Source: Parcubacteria group bacterium Gr01-1014_33 | Lineage (GTDB): Bacteria; Patescibacteriota; Minisyncoccia; Sungbacterales; HO2-52-23 | DNA length: 38,262 nt | Assembly (NCBI GenBank): GCA_007376125.1 | Contig: VMFQ01000007.1 | Coordinates: forward strand, 1-38,262 | Direction of reading: 5' to 3' | Part shown: one piece after another, positions 9,112 through 17,787 of the stretch | Layout: the number at the start of each line of letters is the position of its first letter | How positions within the stretch are numbered: the first letter of the stretch is position 1 | Program-made: the position numbers and the translations under genes | Notes under the pieces: generated by a model | What the model was told of the DNA's origin: nothing | What the model saw: the letters and a program-made list of their open reading frames with translations, nothing else | The model's database searches: none

Positions 9112-10878
9112 ATGCTTGGAAGACGAGAAAGATCGCCCGCTCCAATAGAAACAGCGCATGATCAGGAGGAGCCAAAAATCATTCCTCAAGGTCCCAAGTT
9201 GCAATACTTGGATCGCGCGTTTGGTATTCTCCGGGGTCTTGAAAGGGATCCTTTGGGAGAAGAACCAAAGTGGTTTGAGCTTTGGCAGAAAGTAGAGCGG
9301 TATAGAGATGGCGTGGAACTTGCAGACAATATACGCAAAGTGGTCGTGGATTTTATTGCCTCCAAGATTCCGCGTCTTAAGGAAGAAATATCGCCGTTAG
9401 ACACCATTTCGGATGAGAATATCCGAGACGCGCTTTTACACAATTGGTTTGAGAAGGCAGAGGAAGAAGGCGAGATTTCCGGAAAGCGGCGAGAAATTCT
9501 GCTTATGGTAATGGCGCATGTGGTAAAGCGGATTGAAAACGCCGTTTATAAAAAAACGATTGCCAACGCGGCGGAAGAGGATCTTGAAAAAATAGGACTT
9601 AATAATTCTTTACGTAAACTCGTTATTGATGTCATGGATACCGCAATCAGGGCTGATCCGCTTATTATCCGATTTATGGCCTACGCCAAAGCGACTCCTC
9701 CTCCGCCGAAAGGAGCATCGGTATTAGGACTTGATGTCCCCGGACATAAAAAGCCATACACGATTGCATCACTTTTCCCCAATGAGACATATACACTCTC
9801 AAGACATTTCCATGCAATCGCGGAACAAAACGAAGAATGGATAACCCAACCCGGCGGCGCAATATTCAAAGAGTACCTTGAAGCGTTGTCCGTGTGTTAT
9901 AAAGAAAAAGATGTTGCTCAAGCGGAAATCCTTCATAAAGAGGTATCTCGTCTCTATAGAGAGCTTCTCACATCGGAATTTCCGATTGTCATAACTCCCA
10001 CGCTTGAATCAGGATATAAAGAGCCCTATCTTGATCCTGAATTACGAGTATCGGTGGCAACGCCTGACGCGTGCGAAGAAGAACTTATTTTCAAACCCGC
10101 GCAAAACGCAATGGCGGAGAGTTTAGGGGTTTTGGGAGTGCCCGAGTTTTCTGACTCTATGAGAAACGCGCCGGTTCGTATTCTCAACACATTCGGAGGA
10201 TATGGAATAAACCTTAACTGTAATGCGGTTGCCCAAGAACGTCCCGCGATCACGATGTACCTTAATGAGCAATTAAGAAGCTATGACAGAGATTTTCCCG
10301 AAGTGCTTGCAAAAATAAATAATACGGAGAGCGAGTTCGTCAATCTTGGATCAGAAGAACGAAAAATGCGTATAGAGAGAATGTCCCGCGCAAATACGAT
10401 TATGCATGAATATGCGCATTACGCGTATCTTAATGACACCCCGGAATCGCTCCGTTTCGGAGGGAGACGAGTTTTCCGGAAAATTAACGAGATAAAAGCC
10501 GAGATTTTATACCGGCCGCTTATTCCCTCAATTATTGAAAAAAGAGGGCTTGAAGGGACAAAAGAACAGTGGGCGATCGCGCTATTGGCCGCTTCTTTCC
10601 AGATGCTTGGAGATATGCCCGAAGATGATCCTTATTGGCACGGAGCCGCATATTGCCTCAATAATCTTTTTGAGAGCGGCGCAGTAACACTTGAGAACGG
10701 TAAAGCGGTGATAAAGAATTTTGATTTATACTACCTGACTCAAAAGTCAGCCGCAGAAGATATGATCCGATTGCATCAAGATCCCGCTATGACCGAACGC
10801 AAAGCGGCGCAATGGATAAAGCAGAAGTGTATACCAAATGAAAAAGTGCGTGCGGCAATGGAATCCCTTTCTCTTTAA
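9112..10878 (+). CDS. Uncharacterised putative zinc metallopeptidase (HEXXH)
   Basis: ANTIMHEYAHYAYLND (HEYAH) with NEIKAE downstream; strong SD TTAAGGAGG; own terminator. Confidence 0.7.
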   Translation: MLGRRERSPAPIETAHDQEEPKIIPQGPKLQYLDRAFGILRGLERDPLGEEPKWFELWQKVERYRDGVELADNIRKVVVDFIASKIPRLKEEISPLDTISDENIRDALLHNWFEKAEEEGEISGKRREILLMVMAHVVKRIENAVYKKTIANAAEEDLEKIGLNNSLRKLVIDVMDTAIRADPLIIRFMAYAKATPPPPKGASVLGLDVPGHKKPYTIASLFPNETYTLSRHFHAIAEQNEEWITQPGGAIFKEYLEALSVCYKEKDVAQAEILHKEVSRLYRELLTSEFPIVITPTLESGYKEPYLDPELRVSVATPDACEEELIFKPAQNAMAESLGVLGVPEFSDSMRNAPVRILNTFGGYGINLNCNAVAQERPAITMYLNEQLRSYDRDFPEVLAKINNTESEFVNLGSEERKMRIERMSRANTIMHEYAHYAYLNDTPESLRFGGRRVFRKINEIKAEILYRPLIPSIIEKRGLEGTKEQWAIALLAASFQMLGDMPEDDPYWHGAAYCLNNLFESGAVTLENGKAVIKNFDLYYLTQKSAAEDMIRLHQDPAMTERKAAQWIKQKCIPNEKVRAAMESLSL

Positions 10879-10912
10879 ATGGTACATCAGCCCCATGAGA
10901 GTAATTTCAAAT

Positions 10913-10938
10913 CGGCATTGAAGAATGCCGGTTTTTTT
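10913..10938 (+). terminator. Rho-independent terminator
   Basis: CGGCATT-GAAG-AATGCCG then GTTTTTTT. Confidence 0.85.
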
Positions 10939-11111
10939 ATAATGTGTCACTCTACCGATTTTCACCAAAATCTTAAGGGGACACACGCGAACGGCATATC
11001 AACTCATCAGCTTTCCGTAAATTCCAGTATCATGCGTGAAGCAATAGGCGGCAGGAGCGGACAATTTGGGGAATGCTGACTTATGGATTTACCGGACACG
11101 GCGCTACCCAA

Positions 11112-11151
11112 ATACTCTCATTTCATTACGATCGTAATGGAATGAGAGTAT
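11112..11151 (+). repeat. 40-bp palindrome with ACGATCGT core
   Basis: ATACTCTCATTTCATTACGATCGTAATGGAATGAGAGTAT; abuts element D. Confidence 0.85.
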
Positions 11152-11218
11152 GAGACCATTACAAAACTCGGTATTAATGGCTCATATAAGCCAATTTTAA
11201 GAGTTTTGTAACCATCTC
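11152..11218. mobile_element. Fold-back element D, 67 bp, short relative of A, TSD TAT
   Basis: GAGACCATTACAAAACTC...GAGTTTTGTAACCATCTC; TAT at 11149-11151 and 11219-11221; right end shares GAGATGGTTACAAAACT with A. Confidence 0.75.
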
Positions 11219-11241
11219 TATATCACTATGGGTAAAAAATG

Positions 11242-11276
11242 CCGCCCTTTTCGTGATATCACGGGGCGGACTTTTT
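11242..11276. terminator. Hairpin overlapping stop of the minus-strand gene (possible terminator)
   Basis: CCGCCC-tttt-CGTGATATCACG-GGGCGG with T-rich flanks on both sides. Confidence 0.6.
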
Positions 11277-12200
11277 GTGAGAATCTGTAATAAAGGCCCA
11301 TCCTTTATCGCCTTCAAAATCCCAGAGTTTTGACCGCGAATCAAGTTGTGCTCCCGAGCGGTGTGATATTTTTCTTTCGGTGGGCAATTCTACCATCGTC
11401 TTTTGCGCGATATATTCTCTAGGAAATATAAAGATGCGGACAGCATTTTTCCACTTCTGGACTATGCATAGAAATTCGTTTGAGCGGACCGTGCCTATAT
11501 GGATTGAACTATAAGGTACGCGGCCATACGTACTTTTATGATGAGCGCGGTCCGTATGCTTCAAATGAATAATTTTTTCGCCAAGCTGTACTTTTGAGTG
11601 ATCTATAATAAGATTTTCTCCGCTCTCTTTGTAGCACGGTTCAAACAGTATCTTGCGGCGAAAGCATTCATCCTGTACTGCGCGATACCACCATGGTAGA
11701 TTTTCAACCGCGAGAGAAGACAGAAGCGCCTGCTCTCTTTTCTTCTGTGCGCGTCGAGCGCGTCTCCCTTTCTCACCAGAATATATTCCTGCTCGTATTC
11801 CCGCAACTCGTATGGCTTCGCGACTCAACCCGTTGAATTCTTTCCCCATGTCTTGTAAAGAAAGGTCGGTCTCATTAAGGAAGTGTTTCAGACGGTCAAT
11901 GTTCTTCGCATATTCAGGATGTTCTGTCCCGAAGATTTTGTCTCTTCGCCCTTTGCTTTTTTTGCCTCTGGGCCGTCCACGTTGCTTTTTATTTGCGTCA
12001 TACTTATCAAGCACGCGCTTTAGAAATGTACACGCAACTTTTGGCGGACTATTCCTTGTGGGTATAATCGTCTTTTTGTGAAAGGGGATGCGGTCACAAC
12101 CTGCATATGCATAGGTCAAAAGTGTGCGGGGCTTTAGTTGAAGATGCCGTGCGGCCTCTTCAAGCGTAAGTATTTCCGTATCTTCTCTTTCTTCATCCAT
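11259..12200 (-). CDS. Uncharacterised DNA-binding protein: MerR/excisionase-like HTH, AT-hook-like RGRPRGKK, and unknown C-terminal domain
   Basis: LTLEEAARHLQLKPRTLLTYAYAG, KKQRGRPRGKKSKGRRD; start 12200 chosen because AAAGGAG lies 7 nt upstream. Confidence 0.65.
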   Translation of the reverse strand: MDEEREDTEILTLEEAARHLQLKPRTLLTYAYAGCDRIPFHKKTIIPTRNSPPKVACTFLKRVLDKYDANKKQRGRPRGKKSKGRRDKIFGTEHPEYAKNIDRLKHFLNETDLSLQDMGKEFNGLSREAIRVAGIRAGIYSGEKGRRARRAQKKREQALLSSLAVENLPWWYRAVQDECFRRKILFEPCYKESGENLIIDHSKVQLGEKIIHLKHTDRAHHKSTYGRVPYSSIHIGTVRSNEFLCIVQKWKNAVRIFIFPREYIAQKTMVELPTERKISHRSGAQLDSRSKLWDFEGDKGWAFITDSHKKSAP

Positions 12201-12260
12201 TCCATTTCTCCTTTGTTTTGCGCATGTAAAAGAGCTCTTTCTTTTTACCGAAAGATACTC

Positions 12261-12273
12261 TATAATCTGTAGT
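12261..12273 (+). promoter_or_regulatory. -10 box TATAAT 7 nt from secA ATG (leaderless-type)
   Basis: TATAAT-ctgtagt-ATG. Confidence 0.6.
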
Positions 12274-15153
12274 ATGTCAATCTTCACAAAAATCTTGGGG
12301 GACGCAAACGAGCGGTATATAAAATCGCTTCTTCCGATCGTCCAGAAAGTGAACGAGTATGAAAAAGAGTACGAAACACTCTCGGATGACGGGCTAAAAA
12401 ATTGTACCGTGGAATTTAAAGCGCGATTGGAAAAAGGCGATACGCTTGACGATATTTTGCCGGAAGCGTTTGCGGTGGTGCGCGAAGCGTCAAAGCGGGC
12501 AATCGGAAAGCGCCATTTTGACGTGCAGTTAATCGGTGGAATCGTGCTCCATCAAGGCAAAATCGCCGAGATGAAAACCGGCGAGGGAAAAACGCTCGTG
12601 GCAACCCTTCCATTATACTTGCACTCTTTGGCAGGGATTGGGGCGCATTTGGTTACCCCGAACGATTATCTTTCGCGAATCGGCGCCGGATGGATGGGGC
12701 CGGTGTATCACGCGCTCGGAGTTTCTGTCGGAGTGGTTTGCCACGATATATCGGGAATATACGATCCGGAATATAAAGATTCCCAGCCACACGGAGACGA
12801 ACGGCTCGCGCATTTTAGGCCCTGTACACGGCACGAGGCATACGCGGCAGACATTACATACGGCACGAATAACGAATTCGGGTTTGACTATCTTCGCGAC
12901 AATCTTGAATATCTTCCCGCGGAACTTCGCCAGTCCCGATTGCACCGCGATCGAGGATTTCCCGATTTTTCTTCTCACCATGTTGACAATGAAATCGAGG
13001 ATCCTCGACAACATCGGGACTCAATTCCGGAGGAGTCGGGACGCGTGCATTACTACGCGCTTGTGGATGAGGTTGACTCAATTTTAATTGACGAGGCGCG
13101 CACACCTTTGATAATCTCGGCGCCGGATACGGAATCCGCCGATCTCTATCAGGTGTTTTCTCGGATTACGCCTCAACTCAAAGAAAACGAGGATTATAAT
13201 GTGGATGAAAAAATGCGCGCGGTTGCGATGGCGGAAAAGGGAATTGATAAAGTGGAGCACATATTAAACATTGGGAATATCTACGAAGAAAAGGGAATAC
13301 GATTTGTGCATCACCTTGAGCAGGCGCTTCGCGCAAAAGCGCTTTTTCATAAAGACAAAGATTATGTGGTAAAAGACGGCGAGGTAATAATAGTGGATGA
13401 ATTTACCGGACGCCTCATGCCCGGTAGGCGTTGGAGCGAGGGATTACACCAAGCGGTTGAGGCGAAAGAAGGCGTGAAAGTCCAGCAGGAATCGCGGACG
13501 CTTGCCACCATCACGTTTCAAAATTATTTCCGCATGTATAAACGGCTCGCGGGCATGACTGGGACCGCGCAAACAAGCGCGGAAGAATTCCATAAAGTAT
13601 ATGCGATTGACGTGATTACGATTCCCACGCACCGTCCCATGATACGGCGCGATGAGCCGGATCTTGTCTTTCGCACCGAGAACGGAAAATTTCAAGCGGT
13701 TATCCGCGAAGTAAAAGAAAAATATGAGAAAGGCCAGCCAGTATTGATCGGCACGGTGTCAATTGAAAAAAACGAGCGGCTTTCCAAAATGCTTCAAGTG
13801 GAAGGAGTTCCCCATGAGCTATTAAACGCGAAAAACCACGAGCGCGAGGCGTTGATTATTGCCGAGGCCGGGAAAAAAGGCGCGGTAACGGTTGCGACCA
13901 ATATGGCGGGGCGAGGAGTGGATATTATTCTGGGAGGAGCGCTTCCTTCGGAAATCAAAAATTCGGAGGAATATAAAGAAGGAGAGGGGGAATACAAAGA
14001 AGTGCGCGCCGCGGGCGGACTCCACGTCATTGGCACCGAGCGCCATGAAGCCCGCCGGATTGATAATCAGTTGCGTGGACGCTCCGGCAGGCAAGGAGAT
14101 CCAGGATCTTCCCGATTTTTTGTGTCTCTGGAGGATGACGTAATGCGTATTTTCGGATCGGAACGGATCAAGAATATGATGGAATCTTTGGGCATACCCG
14201 AAGATCAGCCGATTGAAGCAAAAATGGTATCACGTGCGATTGAGGCGGCGCAGGCAAAAATTGAGGGGTTTCATTTTGACACGCGGAAGCATGTCTTGGA
14301 ATACGACGATGTGCTTAATAAGCAGAGGGATGCGATATATCGTTTAAGAAGAGAAATACTTTTTTCCGAGGCGGCTAACTTAGTTTCCATTGAGGAAACT
14401 AAGTTCGGCGCGGAGGAACCAGAGAACAAATTCTCTCCGAGCGAAGCGGAGAAGACACCTTTGAAGGAAAGAATTTTCGAAATGCTTGAAGAAGAAATTT
14501 CTCGGATTGTTGAATTTCACACCCAAGAAAGTTCGGAAGAAAATTGGAATCTTGAAGAGATTTCTGAAGCAATAAAAGCAATAGCGGGCGGCTTGGATGA
14601 TCTTCATGCGGACCTTCGCGCGATAGCTGCGGAAAAAATTGATACGGAAGAGAAACGATCAAAAATTATTGAATATATTGTTAAAGCGCTTCGTGTCAAA
14701 TATGATACCCGCGAAAAAGAAATAGGGGAGGATGGCATGCGGAATATTGAGCGCGTGGTAATGTTGCGCTCAATTGATATGCTTTGGATGGAACATTTGG
14801 ATCAAATGGAGCATTTGCGCGATTCGGTTCGCCTTCGCGCCTACGGCCAGCGCGATCCGTTGGTGGAATATAAAAACGAGGGCTCACGCATGTTCCGCGA
14901 ATTACAAACCGCGATTCGTGCGCAAATTGTAAATACGATATTTAAAGTGGGCGGAACCCCGAGGCAAGAACAGGCAGTGAGAATTGAAGGAAAACGCCCT
15001 CATATATTGCCCGAGCAAAATCAAGGGCTTACATTACATGTTCAGCCGGAAGCCGATAGTGGGAAGCCGGTAACTATGAAATCCGAGCCAAATAGAAATG
15101 ATCCCTGCTTTTGCGGCTCGGGGAAAAAGTATAAGAAGTGCCATGGAAAATAA
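12274..15153 (+). CDS. secA: Preprotein translocase subunit SecA with extra in-frame hairpin-encoded segments
   Basis: MKTGEGKTLVATLP, ITYGTNNEFGFDYLRDN, VDEVDSILIDEARTPLIIS, TNMAGRGVDIILGG, C-terminal DPCFCGSGKKYKKCHG. Confidence 0.98.
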   Translation: MSIFTKILGDANERYIKSLLPIVQKVNEYEKEYETLSDDGLKNCTVEFKARLEKGDTLDDILPEAFAVVREASKRAIGKRHFDVQLIGGIVLHQGKIAEMKTGEGKTLVATLPLYLHSLAGIGAHLVTPNDYLSRIGAGWMGPVYHALGVSVGVVCHDISGIYDPEYKDSQPHGDERLAHFRPCTRHEAYAADITYGTNNEFGFDYLRDNLEYLPAELRQSRLHRDRGFPDFSSHHVDNEIEDPRQHRDSIPEESGRVHYYALVDEVDSILIDEARTPLIISAPDTESADLYQVFSRITPQLKENEDYNVDEKMRAVAMAEKGIDKVEHILNIGNIYEEKGIRFVHHLEQALRAKALFHKDKDYVVKDGEVIIVDEFTGRLMPGRRWSEGLHQAVEAKEGVKVQQESRTLATITFQNYFRMYKRLAGMTGTAQTSAEEFHKVYAIDVITIPTHRPMIRRDEPDLVFRTENGKFQAVIREVKEKYEKGQPVLIGTVSIEKNERLSKMLQVEGVPHELLNAKNHEREALIIAEAGKKGAVTVATNMAGRGVDIILGGALPSEIKNSEEYKEGEGEYKEVRAAGGLHVIGTERHEARRIDNQLRGRSGRQGDPGSSRFFVSLEDDVMRIFGSERIKNMMESLGIPEDQPIEAKMVSRAIEAAQAKIEGFHFDTRKHVLEYDDVLNKQRDAIYRLRREILFSEAANLVSIEETKFGAEEPENKFSPSEAEKTPLKERIFEMLEEEISRIVEFHTQESSEENWNLEEISEAIKAIAGGLDDLHADLRAIAAEKIDTEEKRSKIIEYIVKALRVKYDTREKEIGEDGMRNIERVVMLRSIDMLWMEHLDQMEHLRDSVRLRAYGQRDPLVEYKNEGSRMFRELQTAIRAQIVNTIFKVGGTPRQEQAVRIEGKRPHILPEQNQGLTLHVQPEADSGKPVTMKSEPNRNDPCFCGSGKKYKKCHGK
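12932..13021. repeat. 90-bp in-frame fold-back inside secA
   Basis: AGTCCCGAT...ATCGGGACT with inner ATCGAGGATTTC/GAAATCGAGGAT arms. Confidence 0.7.
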
Positions 15154-15427
15154 AGAAAAAATAAAACAAAGAATGTTGCGGGAGGGTTTTTCAATCATAA
15201 GTGAGTATGATGATCCTCCGAATGAAGTATTCCCAGATCATGACCATCCTGGAGATCAACTATTGATTATTGTGAGAGGTTCGATTGAAGTCACGGTGAG
15301 TGGAAAAACTTCAATTCTTAAACCGCGAGACGAAATATTCTTCCCCGCAAAAGTAGTACACAAGGCTAAAATTGGTCCAGAGGGGTGCTTGTATATCGAT
15401 GGTGAACGTCCTGCGGCTCAGGAATGA
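15143..15427 (+). CDS. Small cupin-domain protein, overlapping secA stop
   Basis: FPDHDHPGDQLLIIVRGSIEVTVSG...LKPRDEIFFPAKVVHKA; ATGGAAAATAA overlap. Confidence 0.85.
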   Translation: MENKEKIKQRMLREGFSIISEYDDPPNEVFPDHDHPGDQLLIIVRGSIEVTVSGKTSILKPRDEIFFPAKVVHKAKIGPEGCLYIDGERPAAQE

Positions 15428-15454
15428 AAAGGAAGAAGTGTCATGGGAGATAAA

Positions 15455-15490
15455 TAACATTCCAACATTCTTGAGAATATCGGAATGTTA
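15455..15490 (-). repeat. Palindrome, inverted copy of 1831-1870
   Basis: TAACATTCCAACATTCTTGAGAATATCGGAATGTTA. Confidence 0.8.
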
Positions 15491-15575
15491 AAGATGAAAA
15501 ATGAAATTTTTATTATTTGACAGGCTATTAGAATAAAATTATAATCAAAATATATGACCCAGTAATACAACAATA

Positions 15576-15695
15576 CAACTTCGGCTGACCCCGCCAAGCG
15601 GGATCATAAAGGAGTTTTTTGTTTTACTGGGCAAAATTCGACAGGCAAAGAATGGTCAGAAATGTTTTTGAACGTTCTTTGTTCTGCCGAAGTTG
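15576..15695. repeat. Second CAACTTCGGC/GCCGAAGTTG element, abutting TA promoter
   Basis: Identical 10-bp ends to 1986-2054. Confidence 0.7.
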
Positions 15696-15705
15696 ATATA
15701 CTGGG

Positions 15706-15936
15706 ATGACACAAAAACTCTTGAAAATCGGCTCTTCTGCCGTAGTAACTATTCCCAAAAAATCCCTCAAAGAACTCGGCCTCAAAGTGGGGGACGAGGT
15801 GCGAGTTGTGGTTGATGTAGACGAGAAGCGGGTAGTGATTGAATCAAGAGGGAAAATAAATAAAGAAGTGCTTTCTTGGATCGATAGGTTTATAAAGATG
15901 TATCGTCCCGCATTAAAGGCGCTTGCTAAGAAATAG
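15706..15936 (+). CDS. AbrB/MazE-type antitoxin
   Basis: KIGSSAVVTIPKKSLKELGLKVGDEVRVVVD. Confidence 0.85.
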   Translation: MTQKLLKIGSSAVVTIPKKSLKELGLKVGDEVRVVVDVDEKRVVIESRGKINKEVLSWIDRFIKMYRPALKALAKK

Positions 15937-15945
15937 TTGCCTCTC

Positions 15946-16336
15946 ATGAACTATTTATCAGCAGAGGATGTTTTGGTGATTCATGCGCGCATCATAGGCG
16001 AGACCGGTGGAGCACACGGTGTTCGTGATACGCATCTTTTGGGATCTATTGTTGAGCGACCAAAAATGCAGTTTGGCGGGAAAATACCTAACTGTTTTTG
16101 ATAAAGCGGTGGTCTATTTTGAATCATGCGCGCGCCATCATGTATTTATTGACGGCAATAAGCGAACCGCGATTGCTCTTGCCGCTCGGTTTTTATTTTT
16201 GAACGGATACGAATTAAAGGCTACTAATCGTACATTGGAGAATTTTGTGCTGGATGCGGTAGTGAAGCGATACGATATTTCGGTTATTGCAGTATGGTTC
16301 AAAGAGCATTCAAAGGGGGATATAAAGAAACGCTAA
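15946..16336 (+). pseudogene. doc: Doc/Fic-family toxin, frameshifted in an A4 run
   Basis: Frame 1 MNYLSAEDVLVIHARIIGETGGAHGVRDTHLLGSIVERPKMQFGGK, frame 2 YLTVFDKAVVYFESCARHHVFIDGNKRTAIALAARFLFLNGYEL (HVFIDGNKR Fic motif); shift near 16081-16084. Confidence 0.85.
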
Positions 16337-16345
16337 AATTTTATA

Positions 16346-16693
16346 ATGACTATCGAAATCATAAAAAACCAAATATCAAAAAGCGCCCTTTCGGATATTG
16401 CCAAGAATCAATTCGGGGACTTTGTAAAAGCCGCGGTGGATGTTGAAAAAGAGATCATGGCGATTGGCGGGGAGTTGCATGCGGATTGCGAAGCAGTGCT
16501 TCTTGAGGAAGGATCCCGACAAGAAAACGTGTGGGGCATTAATCTCTACGTCGAAAAAGGCGAGAACGAATGGATAGAGTTTAATTCCATGATCAACGTG
16601 CGTCCGTCGCGCGGAAATAAATCGCGAGGGGTGGAAGACGAAGGGGTGCGGGAGAAAATCAGGGGAGTGGTGAAAAAAATAGTGAGCGCATAA
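16346..16693 (+). CDS. DUF5674-like protein
   Basis: EVEKEIMAIGGELHADCEAVLLEEGSRQENVWGINLY. Confidence 0.65.
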   Translation: MTIEIIKNQISKSALSDIAKNQFGDFVKAAVDVEKEIMAIGGELHADCEAVLLEEGSRQENVWGINLYVEKGENEWIEFNSMINVRPSRGNKSRGVEDEGVREKIRGVVKKIVSA

Positions 16694-16768
16694 TTATGCG
16701 GTATCATCATGAGAGTATGGAAGAACTATACATATTATAGTCCCTGAACTTGTTGAAGGGCTACCTTA

Positions 16769-17152
16769 ATGGCATTTTTAATCAAGGTATGGCTCGGGCA
16801 AGCTCAGTCAATAACTATTTTTCTAAAGTCTCATCATACTCTATTGGCAGGCGGGAAGTGGCATACACTTTCTCTTATTGAACAGATGGCAAATATCGGG
16901 AGCGAAGTGAGCCGCGCAAAAGAATGGCAAGAGAAAAATGAGAAATATTTTGAGAACGCGATTACGCGCGCGTTTGAACTCCTTGATCTCACTATTCAAG
17001 ACGCGAGGTGGCGCACGCGTTTGAAAGAACTCACGCGAGCGCGAGAAATTCTTGCCGATGCGACTTTAGGCGGAAAAGAATATAAAAGCTCGTTAGAGGA
17101 TTTAGAACGTTATTTTTATCATTTTGCCCTTGCCGCGCGGATTCATAAGTAA
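16769..17152 (+). CDS. Conserved CPR-type hypothetical protein
   Basis: WHTLSLIEQMANIGSEVSRAKEW...ENAITRAFELLDLTIQDARWRTRLKELTRAREIL. Confidence 0.5.
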   Translation: MAFLIKVWLGQAQSITIFLKSHHTLLAGGKWHTLSLIEQMANIGSEVSRAKEWQEKNEKYFENAITRAFELLDLTIQDARWRTRLKELTRAREILADATLGGKEYKSSLEDLERYFYHFALAARIHK

Positions 17153-17200
17153 TTTTTCTCATGCGTACCGGGCTTAAATATTTATAGTAAGCTTACCCGT

Positions 17201-17419
17201 ATGAACACAATCACTATACCCAAAAAAATAGCCCAAAAGGGTGATTTAGTCCTAATTCCTTTAAAAGAATACGAAGAACTCCGCGGACTTAAGAGAGTAA
17301 GAGAGTTTGCGCCAAGCGCCGCACAGAAGAAAGCATTAGTGAGAGCAGAGAAAAATCTAAAACGGCGAAAAACACTCTCTTACAATGAACTTGTCTCCAA
17401 GCTGGGATTTACAAGTTGA
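17201..17419 (+). CDS. Putative antitoxin
   Basis: TITIPKKIAQKGDLVLIPLKEYEEL, overlaps toxin ORF by 35 nt. Confidence 0.7.
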   Translation: MNTITIPKKIAQKGDLVLIPLKEYEELRGLKRVREFAPSAAQKKALVRAEKNLKRRKTLSYNELVSKLGFTS

Positions 17420-17654
17420 CCCAAGTGTCTATAAAGTACTCAAAAAATTGCCTCGTCAAGACGCTGAGGCAATTTTACAAGTTATCAAATTGCTACCGGT
17501 GAATCCTTATTTTGGAGATATTCAGAAGATGAGAGGAGAGGAAGATACATGGAGAAGACGTGTTGGCTCTTATCGGATTTTCTATAAAATGAAAGTTTCA
17601 GAAAAAGTCGTTCTGGTATTCCGTACGGAACGGCGGAGTTCAAAAACATATTGA
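17385..17654 (+). CDS. RelE/ParE-family toxin
   Basis: VDPSVYKVLKKLPRQDAEAIL...RRRVGSYRIFYKMKVSEKVVLVFRTERRS. Confidence 0.85.
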   Translation: MNLSPSWDLQVDPSVYKVLKKLPRQDAEAILQVIKLLPVNPYFGDIQKMRGEEDTWRRRVGSYRIFYKMKVSEKVVLVFRTERRSSKTY

Positions 17655-17752
17655 GAGTTATGTACCAAAAATATAACGGGAAAAGTACAATCTTATTGCG
17701 CCAGATAGCATCTTGTGAACAAAGGGCGTGCTAAAATGAGGCAACACGCGGA

Positions 17753-17781
17753 TTGTTTGTTTCCGTTATCTGTGATATAAT
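17753..17781 (+). promoter_or_regulatory. Promoter TTGTTT-17-TATAAT, 6 nt from ATG
   Basis: TTGTTT 17753-17758, TATAAT 17776-17781, ATG 17788. Confidence 0.7.
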
Positions 17782-17787
17782 ACATAT

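Noticed and set aside
10879-11079. ORF 10879-11079 (+)
   Set aside because: Runs through the terminator hairpin; no coding evidence.
16075-16090. Programmed frameshift in doc at GGGAAAA
   Set aside because: The 0-frame boundaries (GGG AAA ATA) do not match a X_XXY_YYZ -1 site, and the shift needed is +1; plain indel is simpler.
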